A stretch of DNA of 64,000 bases from Rhodovulum robiginosum (GCF_003944755.1 NZ_RWGU01000040.1:49438-113437); one strand, 5' to 3'. Positions 32,591-41,936 are shown, counted from the stretch's first letter. The notes: generated from the letters alone by a model not told the origin. Numbers and translations: made by a program.

Positions 32591-34384
32591 TCAGGCGGCG
32601 TGACCGAATCCGTCGGTAAATTGCAGCCGGGCAAGACGCGCGTAGAGCCCGCCTTCGGCGACCAGCGCGTCATGGGTGCCCTCTGCCACGATGCGGCCCT
32701 CGTCGAAGACGAGAATGCGGTCGGCCTTTTTCACGGTGGCCAGCCGGTGGGCGACGATCAGCGTGGTGCGGTCGGCCGACAGCTCGTCGACGGCATGCTG
32801 CACTGCGCGCTCGGATTCCGCGTCCAGCGCCGAGGTGGCCTCATCCAGCAGCAGGACCGGCGCGTCGCGCAAGATCGCCCGTGCGATTGCGATACGCTGT
32901 TTCTGGCCGCCCGACAGCATGATGCCGCGCTCACCCACATAGCTGTCATAGCCCTCGGGCAACTCGGTCAGAAAATCATGCGCAGCTGCCGCCCTGGCCG
33001 CGGCCTCGACCTCGGCATCGGTGGCCTCGGGCCGGCCAAAGCGGATGTTCTCGCGCGCGGTGTCGGCAAAGATCACCGGGTCCTGCGGAACCAGCGCGAT
33101 ATGGCGGCGGAAGGTCGCCCGCGTGGTCTCGCGCAGGTCGACCCCGTCCAGCAGGATGCGCCCCGAGGACGGGTCGTAAAACCGCTGAAGCAACTGGATG
33201 ATCGTGGTCTTGCCCGCGCCCGAGGGACCGACCAGCGCCACGGTCTCGCCCGGCTGGATATGCAGGCTCACCCCGTCCAGCGCGGTTTGCCCGGGGCGCG
33301 AGGGGTAGCGGAAAGTGACCTCTTCGAACCGGATATCGCCCTTGACGGCCTCTGGCATGGGCCGCGGGTCGGCGGGGTCGGTGACGCTGTCCTGTGAATG
33401 CAGCAGTTCGACCAGCCGCTCGGTTGCGCCCGCGGCGCGCTGCAACTCGCCCCAGATCTCGGTCATCGCGCCGACGGCCCCGGCGACCATCACCGAATAG
33501 ATGACGAACTGCACCAGCTCGCCCACGGTCATCGCATCGGCCCGCACGTCGCGCGCGCCGATCCACAAGACGCCGACGATGCCGGCGAAGACAAGGAAGA
33601 TGACGATCACCGTCATCACCGCCCGCGTGCCGATCCGCTTGCGCGCCGCGACAAAGCTCTTCTCGGTCACGTCGTGAAAGTGGCGGCGGCTGGGCGCCTC
33701 GTGGGTAAAGGCCTGAACCGTCTGCACCGACAACAAGGCCTCGGACGCGTTGCCCGACGAGGCCGCGATCCAGTCCTGGTTTTCCCGGCTCAGCTTTCTC
33801 AGCCTGCGCCCCAGGATGACGATGGGCACGATCACCGCCGGCACCAGCAGCAAGACCATGCTCGTCAACTTGGCCGAGGTCGCCAGCATCAGCACCAGCC
33901 CGCCCAGGAAGATCAGCGCGTTCCTGAGCGCCACCGAAACCGACGAGCCGATCACCGACAGGATCAGCGTGGTGTCGGTGGTGATCCGGCTCAGCACCTC
34001 GCCGGTCATCACCTTTTCGTAGAAGGCGGGACTCATCCCGATCATCCGGTCGAAGACGGCGGTGCGGATATCGGCCACCACCCGCTCGCCCAGCCGCGTC
34101 ACCAGGTAGTAGCGCAGCGCCGTGCCCAGCGCGAGCAGCCCCGCGATGCCCAGCGCGGCGGCGAAATAGCTGTCCAAAAGCGCGGCGTTTTCGGATTCGA
34201 AGCCGTCGACCACCCGGCGCACCGCCAGCGGCAGGATCAGCGAAACGCAGGCGGTCAGCACCAGCGCGGCCAGTGCGAGGGACAAGAGCTTGCGATACGG
34301 CGCCACGAAGGGCCAGAGCGCCCGCAGCGCCCCGATGCGTTTCGATTTCGCGCGCTCTTCATCGGCCTGTTTCGTCGGCGGCAT
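32591..34384 (-). CDS. ABC exporter (fused membrane and ATPase domains, MsbA/ABCB type)
   Basis: A 597-residue half-transporter. Six helices occupy about residues 30-330; the ATPase domain has Walker A GPSGAGKTT, signature MLSGGQKQRIAIAR and Walker B VLLLDEATSALD. The start at MPPTKQADEERAKSKR is chosen as the first plausible ATG ahead of the transmembrane domain. It probably works as a homodimer exporting lipid, drug or peptide. The substrate is not deducible. Confidence 0.92.
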   Translation of the reverse strand: MPPTKQADEERAKSKRIGALRALWPFVAPYRKLLSLALAALVLTACVSLILPLAVRRVVDGFESENAALLDSYFAAALGIAGLLALGTALRYYLVTRLGERVVADIRTAVFDRMIGMSPAFYEKVMTGEVLSRITTDTTLILSVIGSSVSVALRNALIFLGGLVLMLATSAKLTSMVLLLVPAVIVPIVILGRRLRKLSRENQDWIAASSGNASEALLSVQTVQAFTHEAPSRRHFHDVTEKSFVAARKRIGTRAVMTVIVIFLVFAGIVGVLWIGARDVRADAMTVGELVQFVIYSVMVAGAVGAMTEIWGELQRAAGATERLVELLHSQDSVTDPADPRPMPEAVKGDIRFEEVTFRYPSRPGQTALDGVSLHIQPGETVALVGPSGAGKTTIIQLLQRFYDPSSGRILLDGVDLRETTRATFRRHIALVPQDPVIFADTARENIRFGRPEATDAEVEAAARAAAAHDFLTELPEGYDSYVGERGIMLSGGQKQRIAIARAILRDAPVLLLDEATSALDAESERAVQHAVDELSADRTTLIVAHRLATVKKADRILVFDEGRIVAEGTHDALVAEGGLYARLARLQFTDGFGHAA

Positions 34385-34495
34385 AAGGCCGTCCTCCCTG
34401 TCTTTGAATGACGTTTTAGGGCCGAACCCCCGAGACAACAAGCCGCGGGCCGGTCACAAGACGGTCCGCGCTCAGAAGGACGGCCGGCGCCGGCG

Positions 34496-35560
34496 TCAGT
34501 CGATCACGACGCGCGGCTGCGGCCCGGCGCCGCCAACCTCGCCAATGACGGCGGCCTGCGGAAAGCCGTGATCGGCAAAGACCGCCAGCACGGCATCGCG
34601 TGCCGCAGGCGAACAGCCGACCAGCAGGCCGCCGCTGGTCTGCGGATCGGTCAAGAGGGCGCGCTCGGTCTCGGCGAACCCGCCGGGCAGGCCGACCTCG
34701 GCGCCGTAGCTCTGCCAGTTGTTGTGCGAGGCCCCGGTGGCAAAGCCCGCGGACAGCAGATCGCGCACGCCCGCCATCACCGGGACTTGCGCCCAGTCGA
34801 TGCGCAGCTCGGCCCCCGCCCCGCGGGCCATTTCAAGCGCGTGCCCGGCCAGGCCGAACCCGGTCACGTCGGTGATCGCATGCACGCCCTCCAGCGCCGC
34901 CAGGTCGGGCCCCGGCGTGTTCAGCCGCGTGGTGGTGGCCAACATCTCGGCATAGCCCTCGGGGCTGAGCGCCCCCTTTTTCAGCGCGGCCGCCATGACC
35001 CCGGTGCCTAGCGGCTTGCCCAGGATCAGCGCGTCGCCCGGCCGCGCGCCGGTATTGGCGCGCACCCGGTCGGGATGCACCAAGCCGAGCGCCACCAGCC
35101 CGTAGATCGGCTCGACCGAGTCGATGGAATGGCCGCCCGCTATGGGAATCCCCGCCGCCTGGCAGGCCGCGGCCCCGCCTTCAAGAATGCGCCCTATGGT
35201 CTGATGCGACAGCGCGGCCAGCGGCATGCCCACGAGGGCCAGCGCCATGATCGGCTGCGCGCCCATGGCGTAGACGTCGCTGATCGCGTTGGTCGCCGCG
35301 ATGCGGCCGAAATCGTAAGGGTCGTCCACGATGGGCATGAAGAAATCGGTCGTGGCCACCAACGCCTGCTCGTCGTTCAGCCGGTACACCGCCGCGTCGT
35401 CCGATGTGGCCGCACCCACCAACAACGCCTCGGGCACCGGAAGCGCCACGGTCTGCTTGAGCAGCGCCGACAGCACGCCCGGCGCGATCTTGCAGCCGCA
35501 GCCGCCCCCGTGGGACAGGGCCGTCAGGCGCGGTTCTTCGGCGGTGATGGTAAGTGTCAT
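34496..35560 (-). CDS. selD: Selenide, water dikinase
   Basis: A 354-residue selenophosphate synthetase producing the selenium donor for selenocysteine and 2-selenouridine tRNA. The N-terminal motif SHGGGCGCKIAPGVL has Cys (TGC), not selenocysteine (TGA), at the active-site position, with the catalytic Lys after it. TSDDAAVYRL and GGHSIDSVEPIYG are further family motifs. No selA, selB or mnmH is in the window. Confidence 0.95.
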   Translation of the reverse strand: MTLTITAEEPRLTALSHGGGCGCKIAPGVLSALLKQTVALPVPEALLVGAATSDDAAVYRLNDEQALVATTDFFMPIVDDPYDFGRIAATNAISDVYAMGAQPIMALALVGMPLAALSHQTIGRILEGGAAACQAAGIPIAGGHSIDSVEPIYGLVALGLVHPDRVRANTGARPGDALILGKPLGTGVMAAALKKGALSPEGYAEMLATTTRLNTPGPDLAALEGVHAITDVTGFGLAGHALEMARGAGAELRIDWAQVPVMAGVRDLLSAGFATGASHNNWQSYGAEVGLPGGFAETERALLTDPQTSGGLLVGCSPAARDAVLAVFADHGFPQAAVIGEVGGAGPQPRVVID

Positions 35561-35695
35561 GCGGGGCTCTGGCGTTGGGATGTGGCGCGCGACGGCTAGG
35601 GGCGCGCCCGCGCCCTGTCAATGCGGCGTAGCGCACGCCGGGGCCCTGCTGCGCGCCCGCGATGCGCCGGCCATCTGCGGTGAGAAAAGAGACGG

Positions 35696-35769
35696 TGGAG
35701 CGGGTAGACGGAATCGAACCGACATCACCTGCTTGGAAGGCAGGGGCTTTACCATTAAGCTATACCCGC
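35696..35769 (-). tRNA. tRNA-Gly (TCC)
   Basis: A 74-base cloverleaf with encoded CCA. The acceptor stem is GCGGGTA/TACCCGC, the D arm GCTT/AAGC, the anticodon stem CCTGC/GCAGG, loop CTTCCAA (anticodon TCC), and T loop TTCGATT. The T stem has one T-T mismatch. It stands alone between selD and the divergent kinase gene. Confidence 0.95.
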
Positions 35770-35880
35770 AGCGCCCCAAGGGAGTAAGTCACGGGCCAAT
35801 TCGGGTCAAGCCGCATGTTGTCCGCAGCACCCGTCCGCGCCACCGCCCCCACCCACCGACCGACCGGAGAGACGACACAG

Positions 35881-36699
35881 ATGGTCCGCGTCCTGATCCT
35901 GTCGAGCTGGGTGGCCCACGGCCATGTGGGACTGTCCGCCGCCGGGCCCGCGCTGCAGGCGCTGGGGCACGCGACGACGCAACTGCCCACCACGCTCTTG
36001 TCGAACCATCCCGGCTGGCCCCATGTGGCCGCGCACCCGATGCCGCCGGACGAGATCGGGGCGATGCTGGACGCGCTGGAGGCGAACGGCTGGCTCTCTG
36101 GGCTCGACGCCTGCCTCGTCGGCTATCTGCCGACCGCCGGGCATGTGGACCTGGCGGCAGAGACGATCGGCCGGCTGCGGCGCGCGGCGCGCCCACCGCG
36201 CGTGGTCGTCGACCCCATCCTCGGCGATCTGCCAAAGGGTCTTTACATCCCCCATGCCGCCGCGGCGGCGATCCGGGACAGGCTGGTGCCGCTGGCCGAT
36301 GTGCTGACGCCCAACCGCTTCGAACTGGGCTGGCTGACCGGGGCCGATGCCGCCACCATGGCCGAGGCGCAGGCGGCGGCATCGGCCATGGTGGCGCGGA
36401 CAGGCGCCGAGGTGTTCGTCACCTCGCCCCCGTTCGGCCCCGCCGAAACCGGCATCCTTGCGCTCACCGGCACCGGCATCCGGGCGTTGCGCACCCCGCT
36501 GCGCGCGGATGTGCCCCACGGGGTGGGCGACGTCTTTTCGGCGCTGATCGCCGCCGGCCTGCCGGTCGAGCGCGCGCTCGGGCATCTCGACGCGCTGATC
36601 GTCGCCAGCCTCGGCGCGCCGCATCTCAAGATCGCCGAGGCCGCCCCGGTCTGGACCACGGCGCCCCCCTGCCCCTTCCCCCCGCAAGCGGAGACCTGA
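35881..36699 (+). CDS. PfkB-family kinase, pyridoxal kinase (PdxY/PdxK) type
   Basis: A 272-residue ribokinase-fold kinase. The N-terminal VLILSSWVAHGHVGLSAAGP and the following THE/SNHPGW region follow the PdxY/PdxK pattern. The anion-hole/catalytic motif is GVGDVFSALIAAGLP (GxGD with the catalytic Asp). Known relatives phosphorylate pyridoxal, pyridoxine or hydroxymethylpyrimidine. GGAGAG precedes the ATG at a slightly long distance. The gene ends three bases before the TIM-barrel/methylglyoxal-synthase fusion and is surely in the same operon, so a different hydroxymethyl substrate linked to that pathway should be considered. Confidence 0.85.
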   Translation: MVRVLILSSWVAHGHVGLSAAGPALQALGHATTQLPTTLLSNHPGWPHVAAHPMPPDEIGAMLDALEANGWLSGLDACLVGYLPTAGHVDLAAETIGRLRRAARPPRVVVDPILGDLPKGLYIPHAAAAAIRDRLVPLADVLTPNRFELGWLTGADAATMAEAQAAASAMVARTGAEVFVTSPPFGPAETGILALTGTGIRALRTPLRADVPHGVGDVFSALIAAGLPVERALGHLDALIVASLGAPHLKIAEAAPVWTTAPPCPFPPQAET

Positions 36700-36702
36700 A
36701 CC

Positions 36703-37797
36703 ATGGCGTTCGATTTCATCCTCATGCTGACCGCGAACGACCGCACCATCCCCGACGCGCGCGCCCGGCTCGACGAGGCCCTGGAGGGCGGCGTGCGCCA
36801 TATCGGTTTCAAGGACGTGGGCCTGCCTCTGCCCGAGCTCAAGGCGCTGGCCGCCGCGATCCGGTCGGCCGGGGGCCGGTCGTATCTCGAGGTCGTCAGC
36901 CTCGACGCGGAAAGCGAACTGGCCTCGGCCCGTGCCGCGGTCGAGATCGATGTCGATTGCATGCTCGGCGGCACCCGCGCGCGCGAGGTGACCGAGGTCA
37001 TCCGCCACCACCCGATCCGCTATTACCCCTTCCCGGGCCGCATTACCGGCCATCCCAGCGTGCTGGAGGGGCCCGCCGGGGCGATCGTGGACTCGGCAAG
37101 GGCGCTGGCCGATCTGGAACATGTCCACGGGCTCGATTTGCTGGCCTATCGCTACGCGGGCGATGTGGCCGGGCTGATGCGCGACGTGTGCGGCGCGGTG
37201 GGCAAGCCGGTGATCATGGCCGGCAGCATCGACAGCGAGGCCCGCGTCATCGCCGCGGCCGAGGCCGGCGCGGCGGGATTCACCGTGGGCACCGCCGCGC
37301 TGTCGGGCGCGTTCCCCGCCGAAAGCGCGGGGTTTGCAGGCCAGGTCCGCGCGATACTCGACATCACCGGTCGCGCGCGAGCCCGGTCTACCGTGCCGCG
37401 GCGGCTGGCGCTGGTGGCGCATGACACGCGCAAGGCGCACCTGCGCGCCTGGGTGACGCGCCATGCCGCCGCGCTGGAGGGCCACCGGCTGATCTGTACC
37501 GGAGGCACGGGGCGGATGATCGCCGAGGCCGCGCCGGCGCTTTTCGTGCGGCGGCTGCAACGGGGCGCGCGCGGCGGCGACCAGCAGCTCGGCGCGCTGA
37601 TCGCCACGGGCGAACTGGACGCGGTGATCTTTTTCGCCGACCCCACCGTGCCCCATGGCGGCGATGTCGACCTTCAGGCCCTGACCCGGCTGGCCATGCT
37701 GCACGACACGCCTATCGCGCTCAGCGCCTCGGCGGCCGACATGGTGGCCACCGCGCTGCTGTCCGGGGCGGCGCTGGCCGGCAACACGGCATCGTAA
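36703..37797 (+). CDS. TIM-barrel domain fused to methylglyoxal synthase
   Basis: A 364-residue two-domain protein. Residues ~1-222 look like a phosphate-binding TIM barrel: strands FDFILML, HIGFKDV, YLEVVSL, IDCM-type, YYPF, LLAYRY, VIMAGSI, and a terminal phosphate loop AGFTVGTAAL. I do not recognise the exact family. Residues ~232-352 are methylglyoxal synthase with every known catalytic position kept: His240, Asp241, Lys244, Thr266/Thr269 (TGGTG), Asp293 (GGDQQ), Asp313, His318 and Asp321. The loop between Asp313 and His318 is two residues shorter than in E. coli MgsA. It could make methylglyoxal from dihydroxyacetone phosphate while the barrel acts on a related phosphate. It is co-transcribed with a PdxY-like kinase. 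Confidence 0.85.
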   Translation: MAFDFILMLTANDRTIPDARARLDEALEGGVRHIGFKDVGLPLPELKALAAAIRSAGGRSYLEVVSLDAESELASARAAVEIDVDCMLGGTRAREVTEVIRHHPIRYYPFPGRITGHPSVLEGPAGAIVDSARALADLEHVHGLDLLAYRYAGDVAGLMRDVCGAVGKPVIMAGSIDSEARVIAAAEAGAAGFTVGTAALSGAFPAESAGFAGQVRAILDITGRARARSTVPRRLALVAHDTRKAHLRAWVTRHAAALEGHRLICTGGTGRMIAEAAPALFVRRLQRGARGGDQQLGALIATGELDAVIFFADPTVPHGGDVDLQALTRLAMLHDTPIALSASAADMVATALLSGAALAGNTAS

Positions 37798-37918
37798 CGG
37801 GCGGCGCTCCGGGGCCGGTCGGACAGACCGCCGCCCGCCGGGATGCGCGCCCCCTTTTCAAATCCGCCCCATCCCGCCACACTTCGCCAAAACAATGAAA
37901 TCACCGGGAGGAGTATCA

Positions 37919-39544
37919 ATGGGCTGGCTGGCCGATGAAACGGGTCTGGAGAAATGCGCGGCGAACTACGTGCCGCTTACGCCGCTGTCCTTCTTGCGCC
38001 GCGCGGCGCAGATCTACCCTGACCACGACGCGCTGGTCTACGGCCAGCGTCGCTACACCTATGCCCAGTATCATGACCGCGTCACGCGGCTGGCCTCGGC
38101 GCTGGCGGCGATGGGGGTCCAGCCCGGCGACGTGGTGGCCACCCTCCTGCCCAACGTGCCCGCCCATGCCGAGGCGCATTTCGGCGTGCCCGCCTGCGGC
38201 GCGGTGCTGAACGCGATCAACATCCGGCTGGACGCCAACACCGTCAGCTACATCCTCGACCATGGCGGCGCACGGGTGCTGCTGTGCGATCCGCAATTCA
38301 TCCCGCTTGCCGTGTCGGCCATCGAAGACATGGAGGGCGAGCCGCCCACGATCATCGAGGTCGCCGACGATGCCGCGGGCGTGCACGATTTCGGCGACTA
38401 CCCGGAATACGAGGACATCCTGGCCCAGGCCGACCCCGAGTTCGACTGGATCATGCCCAAGGACGAGTGGGAAAGCATCTCGCTCAACTATACCTCGGGC
38501 ACCACGGGGCGGCCCAAGGGCGTCGTCTACCACCACCGGGGCGCCTACCTCAACGCCATGGGCCAGGTGCTGAGCTGGCGCATGACGCTTTATCCCAACT
38601 ACCTCACCATCGTGCCGCTGTTCCACTGCAACGGCTGGTGTCACACCTGGATGATGCCCTCGGTCGGCGGCACCGTCATCTGTTGCCGCGACATCAGCGC
38701 CCGCGCAATTTTCAACGCGATCGCCGACGAGGGCGTCACGCATTTCGGCGGCGCCCCGATCGTGCTGAACATGATCGTCAACGCGCGCGACGAGGAAAAG
38801 CGCCCCTTCGACCATGTCGTCGAGGTCTTCACCGCGGGCGCCCCGCCCGCCCCCGCAACGCTGGCCAAGATCGAGCCGATGGGCTTCAACATCACCCAAG
38901 TCTACGGGTTGACCGAAACCTACGGGCCGGCCACCGAATGCACCTGGCGCGCGAAATGGGACCCGCTCGAAGGCGAGTCGCGCGCCGCGCAGAAGGCCCG
39001 GCAGGGCGTGGCCATGCCCTTCATGGAGCCGGTGCAGGTCCACGACGACAAGAATGCCCCGGTGCCGATGGACGGCGCCACCCAGGGCGAGATCGTGTTC
39101 CGCGGCAACGGGGTGATGAAGGGCTACCTGAAAAACCCGCGCGCCACGCGCGAGTCGTTCAAGGGCGGCTATTTCCACTCGGGCGACCTCGCGGTGCAGC
39201 ATCCCGACACCTACCTCCAGATCGCCGACCGGGCGAAGGACATCATCATTTCGGGGGGCGAGAATGTCAGCTCGGTCGAGGTCGAGGGCGCGCTGATGCA
39301 TCACCCCGACGTGCTGCTCTGCGCGGTGGTGGCCAAGCCGGACGAGAAATGGGGCGAAGTGCCCTGCGCCTTCGTCGAGTTGAAGGACGGCCACAAGGTC
39401 GGGTCGGACGAGTTGATCGCCTTCGCGCGCGAGCGGCTGGCCGGGTTCAAGACGCCCAAGCACGTGGTCTTTCAAGAGCTTCCCAAGACCTCGACCGGCA
39501 AGATCCAGAAGTTCGAGCTGCGCAAGATCGCCAAGGAGATGTGA
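37919..39544 (+). CDS. Acyl-CoA synthetase, possible methylmercaptopropionate-CoA ligase
   Basis: A 541-residue adenylate-forming CoA ligase. The AMP loop is LNYTSGTTGRPKGVVYHHRG, then VYGLTETYGP, HSGDLAVQHPD, and the C-terminal catalytic Lys in PKTSTGKIQKFEL. Overall it resembles the medium-chain acyl-CoA/DmdB group of roseobacters, which includes methylmercaptopropionate-CoA ligase of the DMSP demethylation pathway, with LFHCNGWCHTW in the substrate region. No other dmd genes are near, so this assignment is tentative. GGAGGAGT lies upstream of the ATG. Confidence 0.88.
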   Translation: MGWLADETGLEKCAANYVPLTPLSFLRRAAQIYPDHDALVYGQRRYTYAQYHDRVTRLASALAAMGVQPGDVVATLLPNVPAHAEAHFGVPACGAVLNAINIRLDANTVSYILDHGGARVLLCDPQFIPLAVSAIEDMEGEPPTIIEVADDAAGVHDFGDYPEYEDILAQADPEFDWIMPKDEWESISLNYTSGTTGRPKGVVYHHRGAYLNAMGQVLSWRMTLYPNYLTIVPLFHCNGWCHTWMMPSVGGTVICCRDISARAIFNAIADEGVTHFGGAPIVLNMIVNARDEEKRPFDHVVEVFTAGAPPAPATLAKIEPMGFNITQVYGLTETYGPATECTWRAKWDPLEGESRAAQKARQGVAMPFMEPVQVHDDKNAPVPMDGATQGEIVFRGNGVMKGYLKNPRATRESFKGGYFHSGDLAVQHPDTYLQIADRAKDIIISGGENVSSVEVEGALMHHPDVLLCAVVAKPDEKWGEVPCAFVELKDGHKVGSDELIAFARERLAGFKTPKHVVFQELPKTSTGKIQKFELRKIAKEM

Positions 39545-39616
39545 CGTTGTCGCCCTGCGCGGCCTGCTCTATTGTCGCTTCTTGGTACAAGTATCGGGCA
39601 GATCGGTAAGCCGCCC

Positions 39617-40633
39617 ATGACGGCGCTCACTCAATACCAGCGGCTGGAAAGCCCCGGGCTCTGGCGCGAGGCGCCCGAGGCCCAGCGCCGTGACGTGATC
39701 GTCACTTTCGGGGACAATTCGCTGGTCATCTCGGATCTGAGGGAAACCGCGCTGGCCCATTGGTCGCTGGCCGCCGTCGAGCGATTGAACCCCGGCACGC
39801 GGCCGGCGCTCTACAGCCCTGGCGAAGATGCCGTCGAGACGCTTGAAATCGACGACGAAACCATGATCGAGGCGGTCGAAAAGGTACGCGCGGCGGTCGC
39901 GCGCGGCCGGCCCCGCCGCGGGCGGCTCCGCGGGTTGCTGCTGACGGCAAGCCTCGCCGGGGTGGCCGCGCTTGCTGCGTTCTGGCTGCCCGGCGCGCTG
40001 GTCCGCCAAACCGTCTCGGTGGTGCCCGCCGGGGTGCGGGCCGAGATCGGCGGCGAGGTACTGCGCCGGATGGGCCGGGTGGCCGGGCAGCCCTGCGCGA
40101 CCTCGCGCGACAGCACGGCGCTCCGGCGTCTCGCGGCGCGTCTGGCGCCCGGCGGGGGTCTGCGCCTTGCGGTGCTGCCCGGCGGCACGGCGCGGGCCGT
40201 GGCACTGCCGGGCGGGCTGATCGCGCTCAACCGCGCGCTGGTCGAGGATTACGAGGACGCGAATGTGCTGGCAGGCTTCATCGTTGTCGCGGCGGCCCGC
40301 GCGGACCAGGAAGACCCGCTGGCGCGGCTGCTGCGCGAGGCGGGCGTCATGGCCACGCTGCGCTTGTTGACCAGCGGCGCCCTGCCCGAAACGACCCTGG
40401 CCGACCATGCCGAGCGGCTGTTGACCGCGCCTCAGGCACCGCTGCCCGACGCGCGGCTGCTGGCCGCCTTCGCCGCGGCCGAGCTGCCCTCGACCCCCTA
40501 TGCCTTTGCCCGCGACGTGTCGGGCGAAACCGTGCTGGGGCTGATCGAGGCCGACCCGATGCGCGGCCGTACCGCGCCGCCGGTGCTGTCCGACAGCGAC
40601 TGGGTAAGGCTGCAAGGCACCTGCGCAAGATGA
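39617..40633 (+). CDS. Single-pass membrane protein resembling an M48 peptidase without its active site
   Basis: A 338-residue protein with one transmembrane helix (about residues 106-125) and a C-terminal domain of about 200 residues. RAVALPGGLIALNRALVEDYED (about 193-214) closely resembles the ALPGGyIfvnrGLL stretch of M48 metallopeptidases, but where HExxH should follow the sequence reads FIVVAAARAD (221-230), so no zinc site is present. Function may be scaffolding or binding. The start ATG at 39617 is chosen over an upstream frame start lacking a ribosome-binding site; confidence in the exact start is moderate. Confidence 0.72.
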   Translation: MTALTQYQRLESPGLWREAPEAQRRDVIVTFGDNSLVISDLRETALAHWSLAAVERLNPGTRPALYSPGEDAVETLEIDDETMIEAVEKVRAAVARGRPRRGRLRGLLLTASLAGVAALAAFWLPGALVRQTVSVVPAGVRAEIGGEVLRRMGRVAGQPCATSRDSTALRRLAARLAPGGGLRLAVLPGGTARAVALPGGLIALNRALVEDYEDANVLAGFIVVAAARADQEDPLARLLREAGVMATLRLLTSGALPETTLADHAERLLTAPQAPLPDARLLAAFAAAELPSTPYAFARDVSGETVLGLIEADPMRGRTAPPVLSDSDWVRLQGTCAR

Positions 40634-40636
40634 AGA

Positions 40637-40662
40637 CGCCCCGCTGCGGTTGCCGCGGGGCG
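40637..40662. terminator. Bidirectional terminator hairpin
   Basis: CGCCCCGC and GCGGGGCG form an eight-base-pair stem with a ten-base loop immediately after the stop of the M48-like gene and before the end of the convergent SPOR gene. There is no clear U-run in either direction. Confidence 0.6.
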
Positions 40663-40694
40663 CCCCTTCACTGCCTGCTCATAGGTCTTCTTAC

Positions 40695-41936
40695 TTATCT
40701 TCGAAGTATCGCGCCGGGATAACCCGACCGGCGCAGCTTGGCATGGGCGGAAACCAGGCGGTCCTGCCGCTGGAACGGCCCCGCATAGATCACCTTGAGC
40801 GCCTTGCCCTTGGAGTGCGCCGTGCCGGCGCTGACCGGCAGGCCCATCGCCTGTAGCCGCGCGATCGCGGCGCGCGCGTTGGCGGGGTCGCCAAAGGCGC
40901 CCACCTGCACGTAGCGGTGGCTGGCCGGGCGGGCCGAGGCGGGCGAGCGGCCCTTGGTCGAAACCCGCGTGCCGGCCGGTTCGGGCGCGGCGCGGCCCTT
41001 GGTGGCGAGATGGGCCTTTTGCTGGGCGTAGTCCGTATAGGGGTATTCGAGATGGGCGTAGCGGCCGGTCACGTCGCGGCCGGTGGACGTGTCGATCAGG
41101 CGGCGCGGCACGGTCTGGGTCCAGACCAGATCCATAGCCGCCTTGCCAGCAGCGGTGCCGCGTCCGCGGTTGGGGTTGAGCCGGTCGTCGGTCCACAGCG
41201 GCTTATAGCCTTTCGGGATCGCCACCTGCGCGGGGCGCTGCACCGCGACCCGCGGCGCGGGCTTGGCTGCAGCGGCAGTGCGGGGGGCGGTGGCCGCTTG
41301 CTGGGCGCGGGCCTGACCCTTGGGGCGAGCCTGCACTTTGGGCGCGGGCACGGGCGCGGCGGCGCTGGGGGCGGCCGCCTGCGGGCCGCAGCGCACCGGG
41401 TAGCGTGTGCCGTCGTTGATGTAGCGGCGGCTGAACGCGCCGGCGTTGGGGCAGACGGTCGAAGGGTCGCCCTGGGTGGCGCGGTAGGGGCGCGGACTGG
41501 GCGGCGGCGTGTTGGCGACCTTGCGCGTGGTCTCGGGCGCAGGCTTGGCGGCGGCGCGAGACGGGCGCGCGGCATCGACCTTCGGCGGGGCGGCCGTCTG
41601 CGCGACGGTGGGCAGCGGCGCGCCCGGGGCCTTGGCCCGGCGCGGCGCCGTGGTGGCCGGGGCCGGCGTCGGGGCAGGTTGGGCCTTGGCAAATGTCGGT
41701 TTGAAACCGCACAGCACCTTGCGGCCGCGGCTGACCCGCGGCACCCAGGTCACCTGCCCGGCATACCCCGCACGCAGATAAACGCAGCCCTCGCTGTCGA
41801 TATATTGCCGGCCCTGGAAATCGGGCGGCGGAAATTCGGCGGGCCCGTCATTCTGGCGCAGGGTCTCGGCTGCGCCCATCGGGGCCATTACCAGCCATGC
41901 GGCCGTGGCAGCGACCGCAAACTTAACGATGAGCAT
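40695..41936 (-). CDS. SPOR-domain secreted protein
   Basis: A 413-residue envelope protein. A signal peptide ends near residue 23 (GAAE). A Cys-bearing region (about 25-75) includes YIDSEGCVYLRAGYAG. A long Ala/Pro/Lys-rich linker (about 80-240) is followed by a region ending with a SPOR domain (RYVQVGAFGDPANARAAI...LKVIYAGPF) at about 335-410. SPOR domains bind denuded septal peptidoglycan, so a role in cell division or envelope remodelling is likely. The start at MLIVKFAVAATAAW is set by the signal peptide. Confidence 0.88.
   Translation of the reverse strand: MLIVKFAVAATAAWLVMAPMGAAETLRQNDGPAEFPPPDFQGRQYIDSEGCVYLRAGYAGQVTWVPRVSRGRKVLCGFKPTFAKAQPAPTPAPATTAPRRAKAPGAPLPTVAQTAAPPKVDAARPSRAAAKPAPETTRKVANTPPPSPRPYRATQGDPSTVCPNAGAFSRRYINDGTRYPVRCGPQAAAPSAAAPVPAPKVQARPKGQARAQQAATAPRTAAAAKPAPRVAVQRPAQVAIPKGYKPLWTDDRLNPNRGRGTAAGKAAMDLVWTQTVPRRLIDTSTGRDVTGRYAHLEYPYTDYAQQKAHLATKGRAAPEPAGTRVSTKGRSPASARPASHRYVQVGAFGDPANARAAIARLQAMGLPVSAGTAHSKGKALKVIYAGPFQRQDRLVSAHAKLRRSGYPGAILRR

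Noticed and set aside
34496..35560. Selenocysteine codon in selD
   Set aside because: The active-site codon is TGC (Cys), so no recoding is needed.
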